Shown here one piece after another: positions 40,748-52,437 of a stretch of 64,000 nucleotides of DNA. The translations under genes and the position numbers were made by a program. This DNA comes from Quercus robur (taxonomy: Eukaryota; Streptophyta; Magnoliopsida; Fagales; Fagaceae): contig NC_065544.1 in the NCBI RefSeq assembly GCF_932294415.1, positions 28,783,210-28,847,209 on the forward strand, read 5' to 3'. The notes beneath the pieces were generated by a model. That model saw only the letters and a program-made list of their open reading frames with translations, ran no database searches and was not told where the DNA came from. Position 1 is the first letter of the stretch; every line of letters starts with the position of its first letter.

Positions 40748-41840
40748 ATTTTCTCCGTCTTTTTACTTTTTAAAGTAAACTTACATATATTACAAACTAC
40801 TTTCTATGTACCTAATATATAACATCTCACTTATAGAAGATCAAGGTTCGACAGATATTTTTATTTTTATAAATTTTCTGTCTTTTTACTTTTAAAGTAA
40901 AGTTACTTTCATATAATACAAACTACTTTATATATACCTAATATATAACCTCTCTAAGACTATTACATCAAGGTTCGAGTGATATTTTTTATTTAAAAAA
41001 TTATCTCCGTCTTTTTACTTTTAAAGTAAACTTACAAAAATTATAAACTATTTTGTATATACATATTGCAAGGACCTGAAAAATTGGTGGCCTAGGCCCA
41101 CTTAGAATAGTGGCTAGATCAGTTTAATCGTGGTCCAAAACAATAAATTTGTGAGAGAGGGAAACAAACAACAAGAAGGAGGCTCCGCCCGAGGATGAAA
41201 ATAAAGAAGAAAAAGAAGAAATGTAGTTAAATGGATGAGCTCGTTTCTCAATACAAGCTGGCCTGAGGAGACCACAGTTATACAAAAAATGTTACTATTC
41301 ACTCTCTTCTCTCAGTGTTCTTCTTATTTCTTTTTTATATCTTGATACTTGTGTCTGGATCTTTTTCTTTGTAAACCCTCTTTTTCTTATATACTCCTCC
41401 CTCTCTCACATCTCAACCTTCCATCTTTACCTAACCAATCTCCCCTCATGACACTTGTCTCTTTTTACATCTTAAGAAGGTGGTAGAAGGAATCTACTTA
41501 GTTATGACTTATACTGTTCAGGTCACTTCCTCATCAATGTAGTTGATAAAACTATTGCCCACCATTTAATGCGGAGGCAACAGGTTATTCCAAACTAGAA
41601 ACTTCTCCTGTAATCACTGATTCTCTTTCTTCAGATCCTTCTTCCCACTTGGAATGCCTTAGAGTCCTTTGACTCACCCCTTCCTCTCCTCGGGCGACCT
41701 TCCTCCTCGAGCCCATGGTATCACCACACCAATACTACAACTCTTCAACTTCATCATTGGTCTTCGGGCACCCACACCTATATATACAACATAATCTCTC
41801 TTGTAAAAGACCATTACATCAAGGTTTGATGGATACTCCA
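40748..41840. repeat. 127-bp tandem array, split by an insertion
   Basis: Units begin near 40749, 40876 and 41003 with CCGTCTTTTTAC or CTGTCTTTTTAC. They share AAAGTAAA, TACAAACTA, CCTAATATATAAC and ATCAAGGTTCGA. After the stretch 41067-41776, the phrase TATATACAACATAATCTCTCTTG...ATTACATCAAGGTTTGATGGATA resumes the same unit. The array therefore predates an insertion that now separates its last copies. Confidence 0.75.
41067..41776. mobile_element. LTR-like insertion within the tandem array
   Basis: It begins TGCAAGGACCTGAAAAATTGG and ends GGGCACCCACA. It interrupts the 127-bp array. Near its left end, AATAAATTTGTGAGAGAGG also occurs in close form at about 42535 (AATAAATTTGTAGAGA) in the next element, which suggests one family. 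Flanking duplications are not clean. It is noncoding, so a solo LTR is the best guess. Confidence 0.4.
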
Positions 41841-42015
41841 CTGATTCTAGTACCTCTTGTAGTGCATAGGCACTGGAGTTCAAACTGCACCAACCCCTTT
41901 TCCAATTGACCTATTTTGTTAATAAAAAAAATCATCATGGCACTATATAACATATAACGTCAACCTAATACAAAGGAGGTTATGTGTATTTAAGGATAGG
42001 CAAGTTAGATTAATA

Positions 42016-42122
42016 GCTAGTTTGGATTGGGGGGAAAGAGGGTGAGTAGAGTAGAGTAGAGTTGACCGAGAATTATGCAATTTTCGGCCAACTCTACTCT
42101 ACTCCCCTCAATCCAAACTAAT
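42016..42122. mobile_element. Hairpin MITE of about 107 bp
   Basis: The left arm TAGTTTGGATTGGGGGGAAA...GAGTAGAGTAGAGTTG is inverted on the right as CAACTCTACTCTACTCCCCTCAATCCAAACTA. The loop is about 25 bases. Its right end overlaps the start of a 75-bp direct duplication. Confidence 0.8.
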
Positions 42123-42259
42123 CATTAAAAGACATTTATTCTATCATGTACAAAGGTGGAGTCAGGAGGGCAATTGCCCCCTACAATCCAAACTAATCAT
42201 TAAAAGACACCTATTCTATCATGTACAAAGGCGGAGTCAGGAAGGCAATTGCCCCCTAG
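42110..42259. repeat. 75-bp tandem duplication
   Basis: AATCCAAACTAATCATTAAAAG starts both units, at 42110 and 42185. Both pass TATTCTATCATGTACAAAGG and end GGCAATTGCCCCCTA. Four or five mismatches separate the copies. The first unit begins within the last bases of the hairpin MITE, so the duplication took part of that element with it. Confidence 0.85.
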
Positions 42260-42475
42260 CTACCCCCAAAAAAAAATCTTTAACTATTAACATAACTACA
42301 CCTTTGTTTTTTTTTTTTTTCCTTTTTTTTTTTTTTTTGAATTTCTTGTTGATATGGACACATAGTTAAGAAGCATAAAACAATGATAATAGCATCTATC
42401 TCTTTTTTTTTGTTATTAATTTATTCTCTTTCATTAAAATTTGTGTATAACACATTAAACTATGGTGATAGTAAG

Positions 42476-43254
42476 GACTTGGTTTGAACTCCTAGCCCAA
42501 AAGGTATATGGACTTAGGCCCAAAAAGCCCAAAATAATAAATTTGTAGAGAATAGGTTGGAAAACTGGGTTTTAATGAATTAAACAACAAGTAAACAAAT
42601 CTTGATGACAAAAAAAGGAAGATAACAAATTACACTAAGGAAAAATATCCCCGGCAACGTCCGAGGAGACTGGCTCCTATAAATTGCTCTTGAGGCTCTA
42701 TTACAAGTTTGATTCATAATTGCTACAGTGTTTCTCTTCTTTTTTCCGATCCCTTCTTCATGGAGGGATTCTCATGTTATATAGTCTTCTTTGAATGATC
42801 TTGGTCCTATGCTTGTTGGTCATCTAAGCCACTACTTGAGTGTTTGTCCCATCAGACACCCCCTCAGGTTCTCTGTGAGTTGGGATAGCCAAGGCAGCAC
42901 TGTTCAAGGGTCTTCTCCACATTAATGCAGCCAGAAAGTTAATTGTAGAGCATTTAATGCGATGGTAGCAGTTTTTCCATAGATATTTCTGAGCTCCCAG
43001 CCTTCTGGTACACTCGAGATACACGTCCCTACCACTAGAGCTTCCTAGAAGGTTACCTTGAACCTTTAGGATACACATTTGAGCCGTGCTTAACCTATTC
43101 GAGGAGACATTTCTCCTTAAACCACCCTTCCGTTTGTATCTTACTTATTAGATTCCAAGCTTGATCCATCCAACACCATTCATTTGTTCTCAGATCACTA
43201 TACTCTCGGCCAAGGCCCAAGGCCCAATATACCATTTGGGCCCTTAACCCTACA
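42476..43254. mobile_element. LTR-like repeat, same style as the 41.1-kb element
   Basis: It contains GGACTTAGGCCCAAAAAGCCC, AATAAATTTGTAGAGA, CGTCCGAGGAGACTGGCTCC and, at the right, GGCCCAAGGCCCAATATACC...CCCTACA. Composition and shared phrases suggest the long terminal repeat of a plant retrotransposon. Its borders are estimated. It may belong with the promoter and small frame that follow. Confidence 0.4.
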
Positions 43255-43553
43255 ATAGCCCCTCAAAACTCCGATTTTTTCCCTCTCGTCCGAAGAGAAA
43301 AGTGGGGTTTTGATTTTTCATGTGCTAATATTATTCTACCTTTGATTTGCACACGTGGGAGTGCCGATTTGCACACGTGGGAGTGCCGTTTTGCACACCC
43401 CATAATTGCTACTAACACTTAGGAGCCCACGAGGCATCATTAATTGCTCCAGGCGGCACTATGTTCCCCAGATCCAACGGTGAGACGTTAATCCAATGAC
43501 TGATATTTCTCCTTGGGTTTTGAGCGAGATAACTCCCACTCAATCTCACCCTC

Positions 43554-43561
43554 TATATAAA
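43554..43561 (+). promoter_or_regulatory. TATA box before a small element-derived frame
   Basis: TATATAAA lies in a context C-rich before and A-rich after. It is about 270 bases before an ATG at 43832. Upstream, at 43344-43382, the phrase GATTTGCACACGTGGGAGTGCC is repeated twice, each with a CACGTG G-box core. The arrangement looks like a working plant-type promoter, probably belonging to a mobile element. Confidence 0.45.
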
Positions 43562-43831
43562 GCATTCGAAGAAATCATTTCCCTTATTTCACAAGTCTTC
43601 AAGCTCTCCAAAGATCCCAAGCACTCAAACTCACAAAGCTCTTTAAGTTACTAAATTTCCCACACCTTTTCTTTAAGAGATCTTTGAAAATCTTTCTAAA
43701 GGTTTCAAGGACTAATACACATCTTAGTTCTTGTAAGTTTCAATTTCTTTAAACTTTTCTTTTTCTCCTCGGCCTTCCAATTCTTATTTCTTCATTTAAC
43801 AATTTCAGTTGTTTCCCTTTAGCTTGTCCAA

Positions 43832-44092
43832 ATGGGTAGATTGAAGCACCTAGTAGACTCCCCTGCCAAAATAGAGGTCTTTAAGGATAAATACCACATA
43901 CAACAAGGAGTCACCCTGCGATACTGTTCCCCAGAACAAATGTATAGTAGTAGTACACTCATCCTTAGGCCAAAGGCTTATAAGGCATGGGAAGGAGGCG
44001 TCTCTCCCCAATTGACCAAAACCTTGAGAATACGTCATTTTCAAAGAAAACAATTCCTTCTTGGGATCAGAGATTCGTCCTTGCCACAGTGA
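43832..44092 (+). pseudogene. Small frame resembling a plant transposon-associated protein
   Basis: The 86-codon frame starts MGRLKHLVDSPAKIEVFKDK and contains YHIQQGVTLRYC. That type of phrase is common at the start of gag-like or unclassified transposon proteins in tree genomes. The frame ends early and no partner domain follows. I cannot assign a function. It is placed behind the TATA box at 43554 and an LTR-like repeat. Confidence 0.35.
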
Positions 44093-45002
44093 TAATTATA
44101 TAATGTTTATAGTAATAATTTTAAATTATTAAACATTTTATGAGTCTATATTAGCCAAAAATAACAAAAATTCACATATATTTTACTCTATATTTATCTA
44201 ATTACTAAAAATGATTCCATTCATAACTTGAATTTCAACTTTGAAAATTTTGAAAAATGGATTATTCATGTCATAAAACAAAACCCAAATAAATGAACAC
44301 AATTTAATGAATATGTGTGTGTTTTTTTTCTACTTTTCTTACGTTAAATTATTAAAATATCATTTAGTATTCAATTGCTATATATATGCACATGACACGC
44401 GTAATTAGGTTTGATCTTTTCTAATTAAAATATGTTTCTTTCTTTTTTATAAATTTTCTAATTTGATTTTCTATTATTAATATTTTTAATAAAATATATG
44501 TGATATACTGATATATAGATTGTTCTATCAACCTTTTCAATATAATTGAAAGACAATACCAAACATGCAAACCAAAGGCCAGCCACAAACAAACAAATGG
44601 TTGAAGTTGAAGCAGAGGAGACAGAAATAAACATTGCATTTTTGCGATTGCATTGACCAAAGATATGATTTGTCAGTACAATTTATGGCTCGTCATCACT
44701 TCTGTGCTGGGACATGTTCCTTGCGGTTTATGGAGACCATGGAAAGCTAGAGGTTTGAGAACATGGGAAGCTAGCCTAGCAAAAGCACGGTGTCAGTGGG
44801 AGAATTCTGCAGGTAGCGACGTGATCATTGTTGGAGCTGGGGTTGCAGGTTCTGCTCTTGCTTATGCTCTTGGCAAGGTGAACATTCATATAACTATCAC
44901 TTTTTTTAACATCCATATAGATACGCCTATCACATGGGCAATGTTTCTTTTTTTTTTTTGCTGAATGCATGGGCAATGTTTCTTGCACACGCCACTTTTG
45001 CA

Positions 45003-45404
45003 CAAAAATGGTAACTTGATTTTCAAGGAAATCGTGACTGCAAGTCACGACGTGTAAAAGTGGCATGAGTGTACGATTTATGCAATATACCTTGTCCTAC
45101 ATATCACTTTTTCTTTCCTTGTTCCTGTTTCCATGGACAAAAGAGAAGTTGTTCATTGACTTTGTATAGTTTCATGCATGCCTTGTTCCTTCCCTGTATT
45201 GGTCAAAAATGCTAACTTGATTTTCAAGGAAATCTTGACTGCAAGTCACGACGTCTAAAAGTGGCATGAGTGTACGGTTTATGCAATATACCTTGTCCTA
45301 CATATCACTTTTTCTTTCCTTGTTCCTATTTCCATGGACAAAAGAGAAGTTGTTCATTGACTTTGTATAGTTTCATGCATGCCTTGTTCCTTCCCTGTAT
45401 TGGT
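45003..45404. repeat. 201-bp perfect-period tandem duplication
   Basis: Two units start CAAAAATG(G/C)TAACTTGATT at 45003 and 45204 and end CCTGTATTGGT. They differ at only a handful of positions, so the duplication is recent compared with the pseudogene it lies in (intron 1). Each holds the near-palindrome CGTGACTGCAAGTCACG or TTGACTGCAAGTCACG. Confidence 0.93.
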
Positions 45405-45879
45405 TCAGCTCCTCACTAGTCGTACAATAATAACAAAGGAAATGTTAACAAGCACCAAGATTTCCCTATATGGATTTCACTTAATAAAAAGGACAAAACA
45501 TTATTAAAAGGATTTTTAAAAAAAATAAATAAAAATAAAAATAAAACTACTAAAAAATTGTCAAAAATGACAAAATACTGCAAAAAGTAGACAAAAAACT
45601 GCAAAAAAGTTATTGTTAACGGGCACTTTACGGTGCCCATTAACACAACCCTAATAAGAAAATAGTTTCAAGCATGCCTTTTTTTTATGGGAAATACTCA
45701 AACTTTTATTCAATACTTTGTAAAGAAGTTACATCATTTGGACACGCTTGTGCTACTTGACTGGGACACTCTTCCTGCCAAACAACCAAGTTCTCAACAT
45801 TTAGTGCATGTTGAGCTAGCAAGTGGGTAGGGACATTTCCTTGCCTTTTAGTATGTAAAAAATCAAATGTCCTAAAGCT

Positions 45880-48800
45880 CTAGACTTTCCGCAGAATGCC
45901 CTGAATGATATTCTGAACCGATGACACTGCCTCTCCAACACCATGAACTACATTGATGATAAGCAGCGAATCTCCCTCAAACACCCCATTCCTAAGCCCC
46001 ACATCCTCGGCAAACTGAACCCTAGTCTCTAGGGCCTTTGCCTCAACCTCTAAAGCACCGAGAGGTAAGTCCAGCTTCCTTCTCAAAGCCGCTATCACGT
46101 TACCTTCTCCATCTCGCACAATCACTCCAATACCAGACTGTTTTGAATTCTAGAATAATGCACCATCCACGTTAACCTTGAAATATCCCAGCGGTGGCGG
46201 CTTCCAACCTGCTGTATGCCGGTGATTTGAGCTAACCGGACTTGGCTTCTCATTGGCTATCTGAAAATCCTCCAATAACTTTAGAGAGCTTCTCACTATT
46301 GCAAGACCAATTCGTCTCTTACCTCCATGTCGTACCTCATTCCTGCTCTTCCAAATACCCCCCAGCAAATAGTGACCCACTTTTTCAATAGCCCAGGCTA
46401 TGCCTCCCATCTATTCTGCAGTCTACTGAATGTGTCCACAAAGCTCCATGAATCTTGTATAATGAAAGTCAAAGTGAGTTTACTAGAGCTCCACACCTCT
46501 GTTCCTTGGCTACAAAAACAAAGATTGTGCATGGTTGTTTCTACATGCATGCCACAAGCTTCACAGATATTGTTGGCTATGATCTTTCTTCAAGAAAGAG
46601 AATCTTTAGTGGACAAAATACCATTGCAGGCCTTCCAAGAAAAATGCTTGATTTATTTGGCATGTTCATACTCCACACCCCACGCCAAACGCCATGCATT
46701 TCCGTCGGGTCAGAATAGCTAGCATTGCGATCCTCTACTTCTATTTCCCGAGCAAGCTTGTATGTACTACTCACTGTAAATCTACCTTTCTTATCTTCAG
46801 CCCATACTAGTCTGTCTTTTGCAACCAAGTCACTCATTGGGATGCTTAAGATTGCATCCATATCCTGGGGTAAAAAAAGTCCCTTCACTAGCTCTATGTC
46901 CCACTCCTTTCCTCCTTCTTTTAACAAGTCCCTTACCATGTTAACATGAGTCCCAGGCCGTTCAGGAGTAACCACCCTATAAGTGTTGCGAGTAGGAAGC
47001 CACTAATCTTGCCAGACCCGTATACTACATCCATCTCCTACCTGCCATCGCAAGCCTCGCTTAACAAGGTGTTAGGCTGCCATTATGCTCCGCCAAGCAA
47101 ATGAAGCTTCCTTGCCTACCTCAGCATCCACAAAGTCCCCATGAGGGAAGTATTTAGCCTTATAAACCCAAGAAAAGAAGGAAGAAGAATTAGTTTGAAG
47201 TCTCTAACCCTGTTTAGCTAATAGAGCAAGATTGAAGAACTTCAAGTCTCTAAAACCCATCACTCCCTTATCCTTCGGTAAACACATTTTATCCCAGCTT
47301 ATCCAAGCCACCTTCTTCTCATTTTTCACTTTCCCCCACCAAAATTGCTTCACCATTCCAATCATCTCATCACATAGAGCATTTAGGAGCTTGAAACAGC
47401 TCATCGTGTAAAAAGGGACGGCTTGTGCAACCGCCTTAATCAACACTTCCTTGCCCACATTTGACAAAAACTTTTCCTTCCAACCTACAAGCTTGGATGC
47501 TAGTTTTTGTTTCAACTGGGCAAATTTATTCTTCTTTGACTTCCCAATCAATGAAGGCAATCCTAGATAGGATTCATGAGATTTTATCACTTGAGCACCA
47601 AACATGGACTTGATGGCTTCCTGTATACGTGTAGGAGTATTGCTACTGAAGAAGAGTGTCGTCTTGTTTCTATTTAGTTGTTGTCCCGAAGAGGACTCAT
47701 AAACTTGCAAAATTCTTTATACTTCAGCCCCTTCCTTCTCCATTGCTCGACAAAATATCAAGCTATCATCAGTAAAGAATAAGTGTGAAATTCTTGGTCC
47801 CCTAGCCGAGGCAGCCAATCCTTTCAAGTCATTCCTTTGCGTTGCCTTGTGCAGCAATGCCTACAACCCTTCAGCACAAAGTAGGAAAAGATAGGGAGAA
47901 AATGGATCCCCTTGCCGAAGACCACGGGTTGGTGTGATCATACCACAAGGTTGGCCATTGAGTCTAATAGCAGATGTAATAGAGGACACACATGCCATTA
48001 CAATACTAATCCACCTCTCATGAAACCCAAGCTTCTCCATTATTTTTTGCAAGCACCTCCATTCCACCTAGTCATAAGCCTTGCTCATGTCAAGTTTCAA
48101 TGCCATCTCTCCAACTTTGCCTTTCCTCTTCCTGTTAATATGATTCATTAATTCATGGGCCACTAGAACATTTTCTGTGATTAGCCTCTCTAACACAAAA
48201 GCACTTTGGTTTTCACATACAATATCCTTCAAAACAGCTTTCATTCGGTTAGCCACTACCTTGGAAGCAAGCTTATATGCCACACTACACAAACTTATAG
48301 GTCTGTAATCAATGACTCTAGATGGATTCTTAGTCTTTGAGATGAGTACAATGTGGGTTTCATGAAACTTAGGGGGGGCTACACCATGATTTAGAAAGTC
48401 TACTACAGTTTGTATGACAATAGAATTTACAATAAGCCAATAATGTTGAAAAAACAAAGGAGGCAAACCATCAGGACCTGGCGCCTTCAATGGATGCATC
48501 TACTTAAGAGCTTTCTCAACCTCAGCTACCCAAAACTCTTGTAATAAAACCTTATTCATTCTATTAGTAACTTTAGGATGTATAGCCTTCAACAATTCTT
48601 CACTAACTGTTGGGCATGAAGATGTAAAAAGTTCTTGAAAATAATCTACAAAAATATGGCCCATGACATCTTCCTAATCCTGCCAATTACCATGAGAGTC
48701 CAGTAACTTGGTAATGGTGTTATGTTGGTGCCTTTCTGAAGCTTTCTCATGGAAGAAAGAGGTGTTGCTATCTCCTGATTTTAGTTAATAATTCCTTGAC

Positions 48801-49850
48801 CGCTGCTTTCACATCTCTTCCTCAGCCATAAGCATCTTGTTAAGCTCCACCTATGTAGCATGTATCTCTTCCATGTTGGCCCCACCCTCTGGTAAGCACT
48901 CAAGCCATTGAAACTTCTTATTAAGTGATGCTATTTTTCGGCCAACATGGCCAAAACTGGTGTTGTTCCAGGTTTGCAAAGAGGTTTGGCACTCCTCCAT
49001 GCAACTTCCAAACTGGTTTTGACCCCCCAAAATTCGGCCTCTCTCCCAAGCTTCCTCCACTACACCATCACATCCACCCTCCTTAATCCACATTGCTTCA
49101 AACCTAAACAATCTCTGCCTTCTTTTGTTTCTACTTTTAGGTGGAAGAGCTTTAAGAATCAACATGTTGTGGTCTAATGAGCAAGTGACCACATTGTAGA
49201 GCCTTACCCGAGGAAACAAAGAAGCCCAATTTGTTGAGACCAAAGCCTGGTCTAATCTCTCACGACCCCAACCACGAGCACCTAACCACCTACTCCAAGT
49301 GAATTTCGAACCTACAAAGCCCATGTCTCTAAGTTTGCTTCTGTTAATAGCTAAAGAAAATGCCCTCATATGCCATTCAAGCCTCTCACCACCTCCTACC
49401 TTCTCTCCCCTATGAATGATCTCATTGAAATCTCTCATGCGAACCCATGGGAGATCACTCCTTGTGCTCAAGTTCACTAACAACCTCCATGACTCTTCTC
49501 TTTTGCTAGTTTCAGGATGACCATAAAACCTGGTGAATTGCCATTTCTTATTACCATCATCCTCCGTAATAATTGCATCTATGTGTCTAGGAGAGTATGT
49601 TTGCACATCCACCGACAAAGAATCCTTCCATAAAAGAGCCAAGCCCCCACTCCCGCGAACACCAGGGACAATCATGCCTTGTCTTCTTTCCAACTTCTGC
49701 TTAATCTCAGCCATTTTCGCTACATTAAACTTGGTTTCAATAAGGAAAACCAAGGTGGGATCTTCCTCCAAAACTGCTTTCTGGAGAATGCCAACTATTC
49801 GAGAATTCCCAAGTCCTCGACAGTTCCAATATATAGCACTTATTGTTTCC
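45880..49850 (-). pseudogene. LINE ORF2, endonuclease / reverse transcriptase / RNase H
   Basis: Reading the - strand downward: YWNCRGLGNSR near 49830, LIETKF, DFNEIIHRGEKVGG near 49430, FRFEAMWIKEGGC near 49110. Then KAPGPDGLPPLFFQ near 48480, YRPISLCSVAYKLASKVVAN near 48300, LDMSKAYD near 48070 and RGLRQGDPFSPYLFLL near 47920. FFTDDSLIF is near 47770, followed by [17 protein letters not shown] near 47570 and WLPTRNTYRVV near 46990. RNase H follows with VNVDGALF near 46155 and FEGDSLLII near 45960. In-frame stops interrupt it (for example near 47860, 48067 and 46150). The FTDD in the RT core replaces the usual YADD/FADD. Confidence 0.88.
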
Positions 49851-50699
49851 GGCGGGGCTGCCCAACAACTGCCACCGATCCCATTTGTTTGGCAAGCAAT
49901 TTACCAAAAGCAACAACTTCCTCATCTAGCCTGGGCCTCTTCCCAACCTTAATGTTTTTACAACTTCCACAAGAGGAGCACGTGTCTTTCTTTTTGGACC
50001 CACATCCACATCCTCCACCTCCATTCTCTTTACCTCCTCCATGGCATCCTCCTTTTGCATTTTAGAAATACTCAGTCTCACATTTTCTTTCCCATACTTA
50101 ATTGCATGTGCATGTGGCTTTTTTCAAGTTAGGCTTTTGCCTTTTTTATTTCTTCCTCTTCCAATTATAGCTGACTCATTAGGGCCAATTTGAAACAATT
50201 GTAAATCCTTTACTTGAGAAAGTGGGGTTTTGGTTCATCTAGTCCCTCTATTTCTTCAGTTCGGCCTATTCCAGCTTGCGGCGCACTATGAATCAACCCA
50301 GACCCAGGTCCATGTGTTGAAGCTTCACCCACAGGAGTTTCATTACGTTTCGCTGTCAACTTATTCTCTTTCTCCATGATCTTCTCTGTTAAAACATTCT
50401 CCACGTTACACCTCTTAATTATTATCATTCCCTGAAATCTCGGCATCAATCTCTCTCAGCTGATCCTCGAAATCAAGTGTTCCTTTATCCCCGGTCTGTT
50501 CCTCCATGATTCTCTCTCTTTCCAAATTCAAATATTCCACGTCTGCCCTATCATGGTTTGTCTCCACTGCTCCATGAACCTGAAAGCGCACGACGAAGAC
50601 TGTCGTTTACAGCCCACCGCCCGCTTCACTGCCACCTGCCGAGGGCTTTCTCTCTCCTCAGTTCGCTGCACAAACACAACATAAGGTTTCTATAACTGA

Positions 50700-51355
50700 T
50701 CCAGGACGGCACACAACCACGGACCATATTGCTTCTCCTCTGAATTAATCAAATATGCACTACACTACGGATCCATTCTATGCAATCCTTCTCATCATGA
50801 TAAATTTTTCCACATAAGTAACAAAATACGGGAAATCGTTCATACTTGAACTCAACCCACCTTGAATCTGATCCCCCCAGATAACAACCCTTTATCCCCT
50901 ACATCCACCTTTTCAACCTTGCCCAAAATTCCTCCAATACGTAAACCCGCTTCCTTTGTCTGGCTCAAGGTTGGTAAGCCAGGAATCTGGACCCAGAACG
51001 CTGCTTTGTGAAAAGATAAAGATGTGACTGACTCTACCACCTCTAACTTATGCAACAATAAAATATACTTATCAAAAGACCACGGTCCTTGCAATAAAAC
51101 CCTATCCAACTCCTCCTTCTCCTGAAACAGAAATAGGACTCTATTTTCTCCCATATCACTTACCTCAAACTCTCTCTTTGTTCTCCAAACTGATCGTAAT
51201 GCCCGCCCTACAACTTCCAAGTTCACTCTGCGTTTGGTGCAAAACTTTCCAGCCCGCACCAAACCTTGGTCCATCTCGGGAGGAGCTAGGTCTACTTCGC
51301 TTCCTTCCCGTTCCGAGAGCTTGAGGTTCGCACACTTGTTTGTGATTGCATCCAT
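50700..51355 (-). pseudogene. LINE ORF1, DUF4283-type plus zinc knuckle
   Basis: The first 167 codons (51355-50852) contain FCTKRRVNLEVVGRALRSVW, LFLFQEKEELDRVLLQGPW, FDKYILLL, FWVQIPGLP and GLRIGGILGKVEKVD, the order seen in plant LINE gag-like proteins that bind RNA. One frameshift later the frame gives FCYLCGKIYHDEKDCIEW, a CCHC knuckle (C-x2-C-x4-H-x4-C). The frameshift separates the two parts. Confidence 0.8.
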
Positions 51356-52437
51356 TCGTATTGAGATCCAGGTTCCACCATCTAAGCGGAGAAAGGAGTT
51401 GCTATTTCACACCCCCAGGATTCGCCGAAACCTAGAGAGAAAACTTGACTATCAGACTTTTCATAAGCATGCCTTAAAAAAAAAACAAAAAACAAAACAG
51501 AATCATACATGAAAAGCTATAGAAGGTAAGTTGGGAAATATCAATATTTTTTTTTCCCTACAACAATGAATTTCATGCATTCTACAATATTTTTTAGCCA
51601 GTATTTCATGAAATAGTTAAACATGAATTAAACATGAAGGAAATTTTGAAATGTAAAAGGACCGCCGCAAACTTTAAGAGTCAAAAGTGTACTTTAGTCT
51701 TTTTTTTTAAATAGGATTCTCAAAATTTTAAATCTTTTCCAAAATTTTATATGATGTAGTAGTTTGTACACCTTTAGATTTATAAAATTTAATTTGAAAC
51801 ATCAAATAGATCAATTTTAAATAAAGATGATAGTTTTCCTAATATGGGATGGAAGAGTAATTTTTTGAAAAGGATTTTGCTAACGAGCATTGTTGTTTCT
51901 AAGTTTGATTTCCTGTTTCATTCATTTTAGGATGGTCTCCAAGTTTATTTATGTGATCGAAAGAGACTTGACAATGCCTAACAGAATAGTTGTGAACTTC
52001 TACAGCCTGGGGGCTATTTGAAATTACTTGAGTTGGGTCTTGAGGGTAAGCAAGCAAACCCCACAACTTTAATTTACGCCATTGTAAAATATTCCTTGCT
52101 CTCTTCTATTGAAATGTTGTCTTTTTTGCTAACCATATCATGTGTCAATATGTATGGTACATGGATATGGGACTGCAGATTCAGTAACAGAAATAGATGC
52201 TCAACAAGTGCTTGGATATGTTGTTTACAAGGATGGGAAACACACTAGAGCGTCTTATCCCTTAAAAGATTTTCATTCAGATGTGGCTGGGAAAAGCTTT
52301 CACCATGGGCGTTTCATTCAGAGGATGCGAAAGAAAGCTGCCTTTCTTCCTATGTATCTTCCTTTCCTATCAAAGAATGAACTTTTCTTTAGTTAAAATA
52401 TAAGGATTTCAATTACAACTTGAAAGAACTTAAAAGG

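Larger units (their letters stand above)
45681..51464 (-). mobile_element. Nearly full-length L1-type LINE, 5.8 kb
   Basis: The insertion lies antisense in intron 1 of the broken squalene epoxidase. It is flanked by perfect 11-bp copies of AAGCATGCCTT at 45670-45680 and 51465-51475. The 3' end is a short T-run on the + strand. It carries ORF1 with a DUF4283-type domain and a zinc knuckle, then ORF2 with endonuclease, reverse transcriptase, zf-RVT-type and RNase H regions. Several stops and frameshifts show it is inactive. It differs in sequence from the LINE at 15.1-19.2 kb, so at least two LINE lineages have been active here. Confidence 0.93.
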
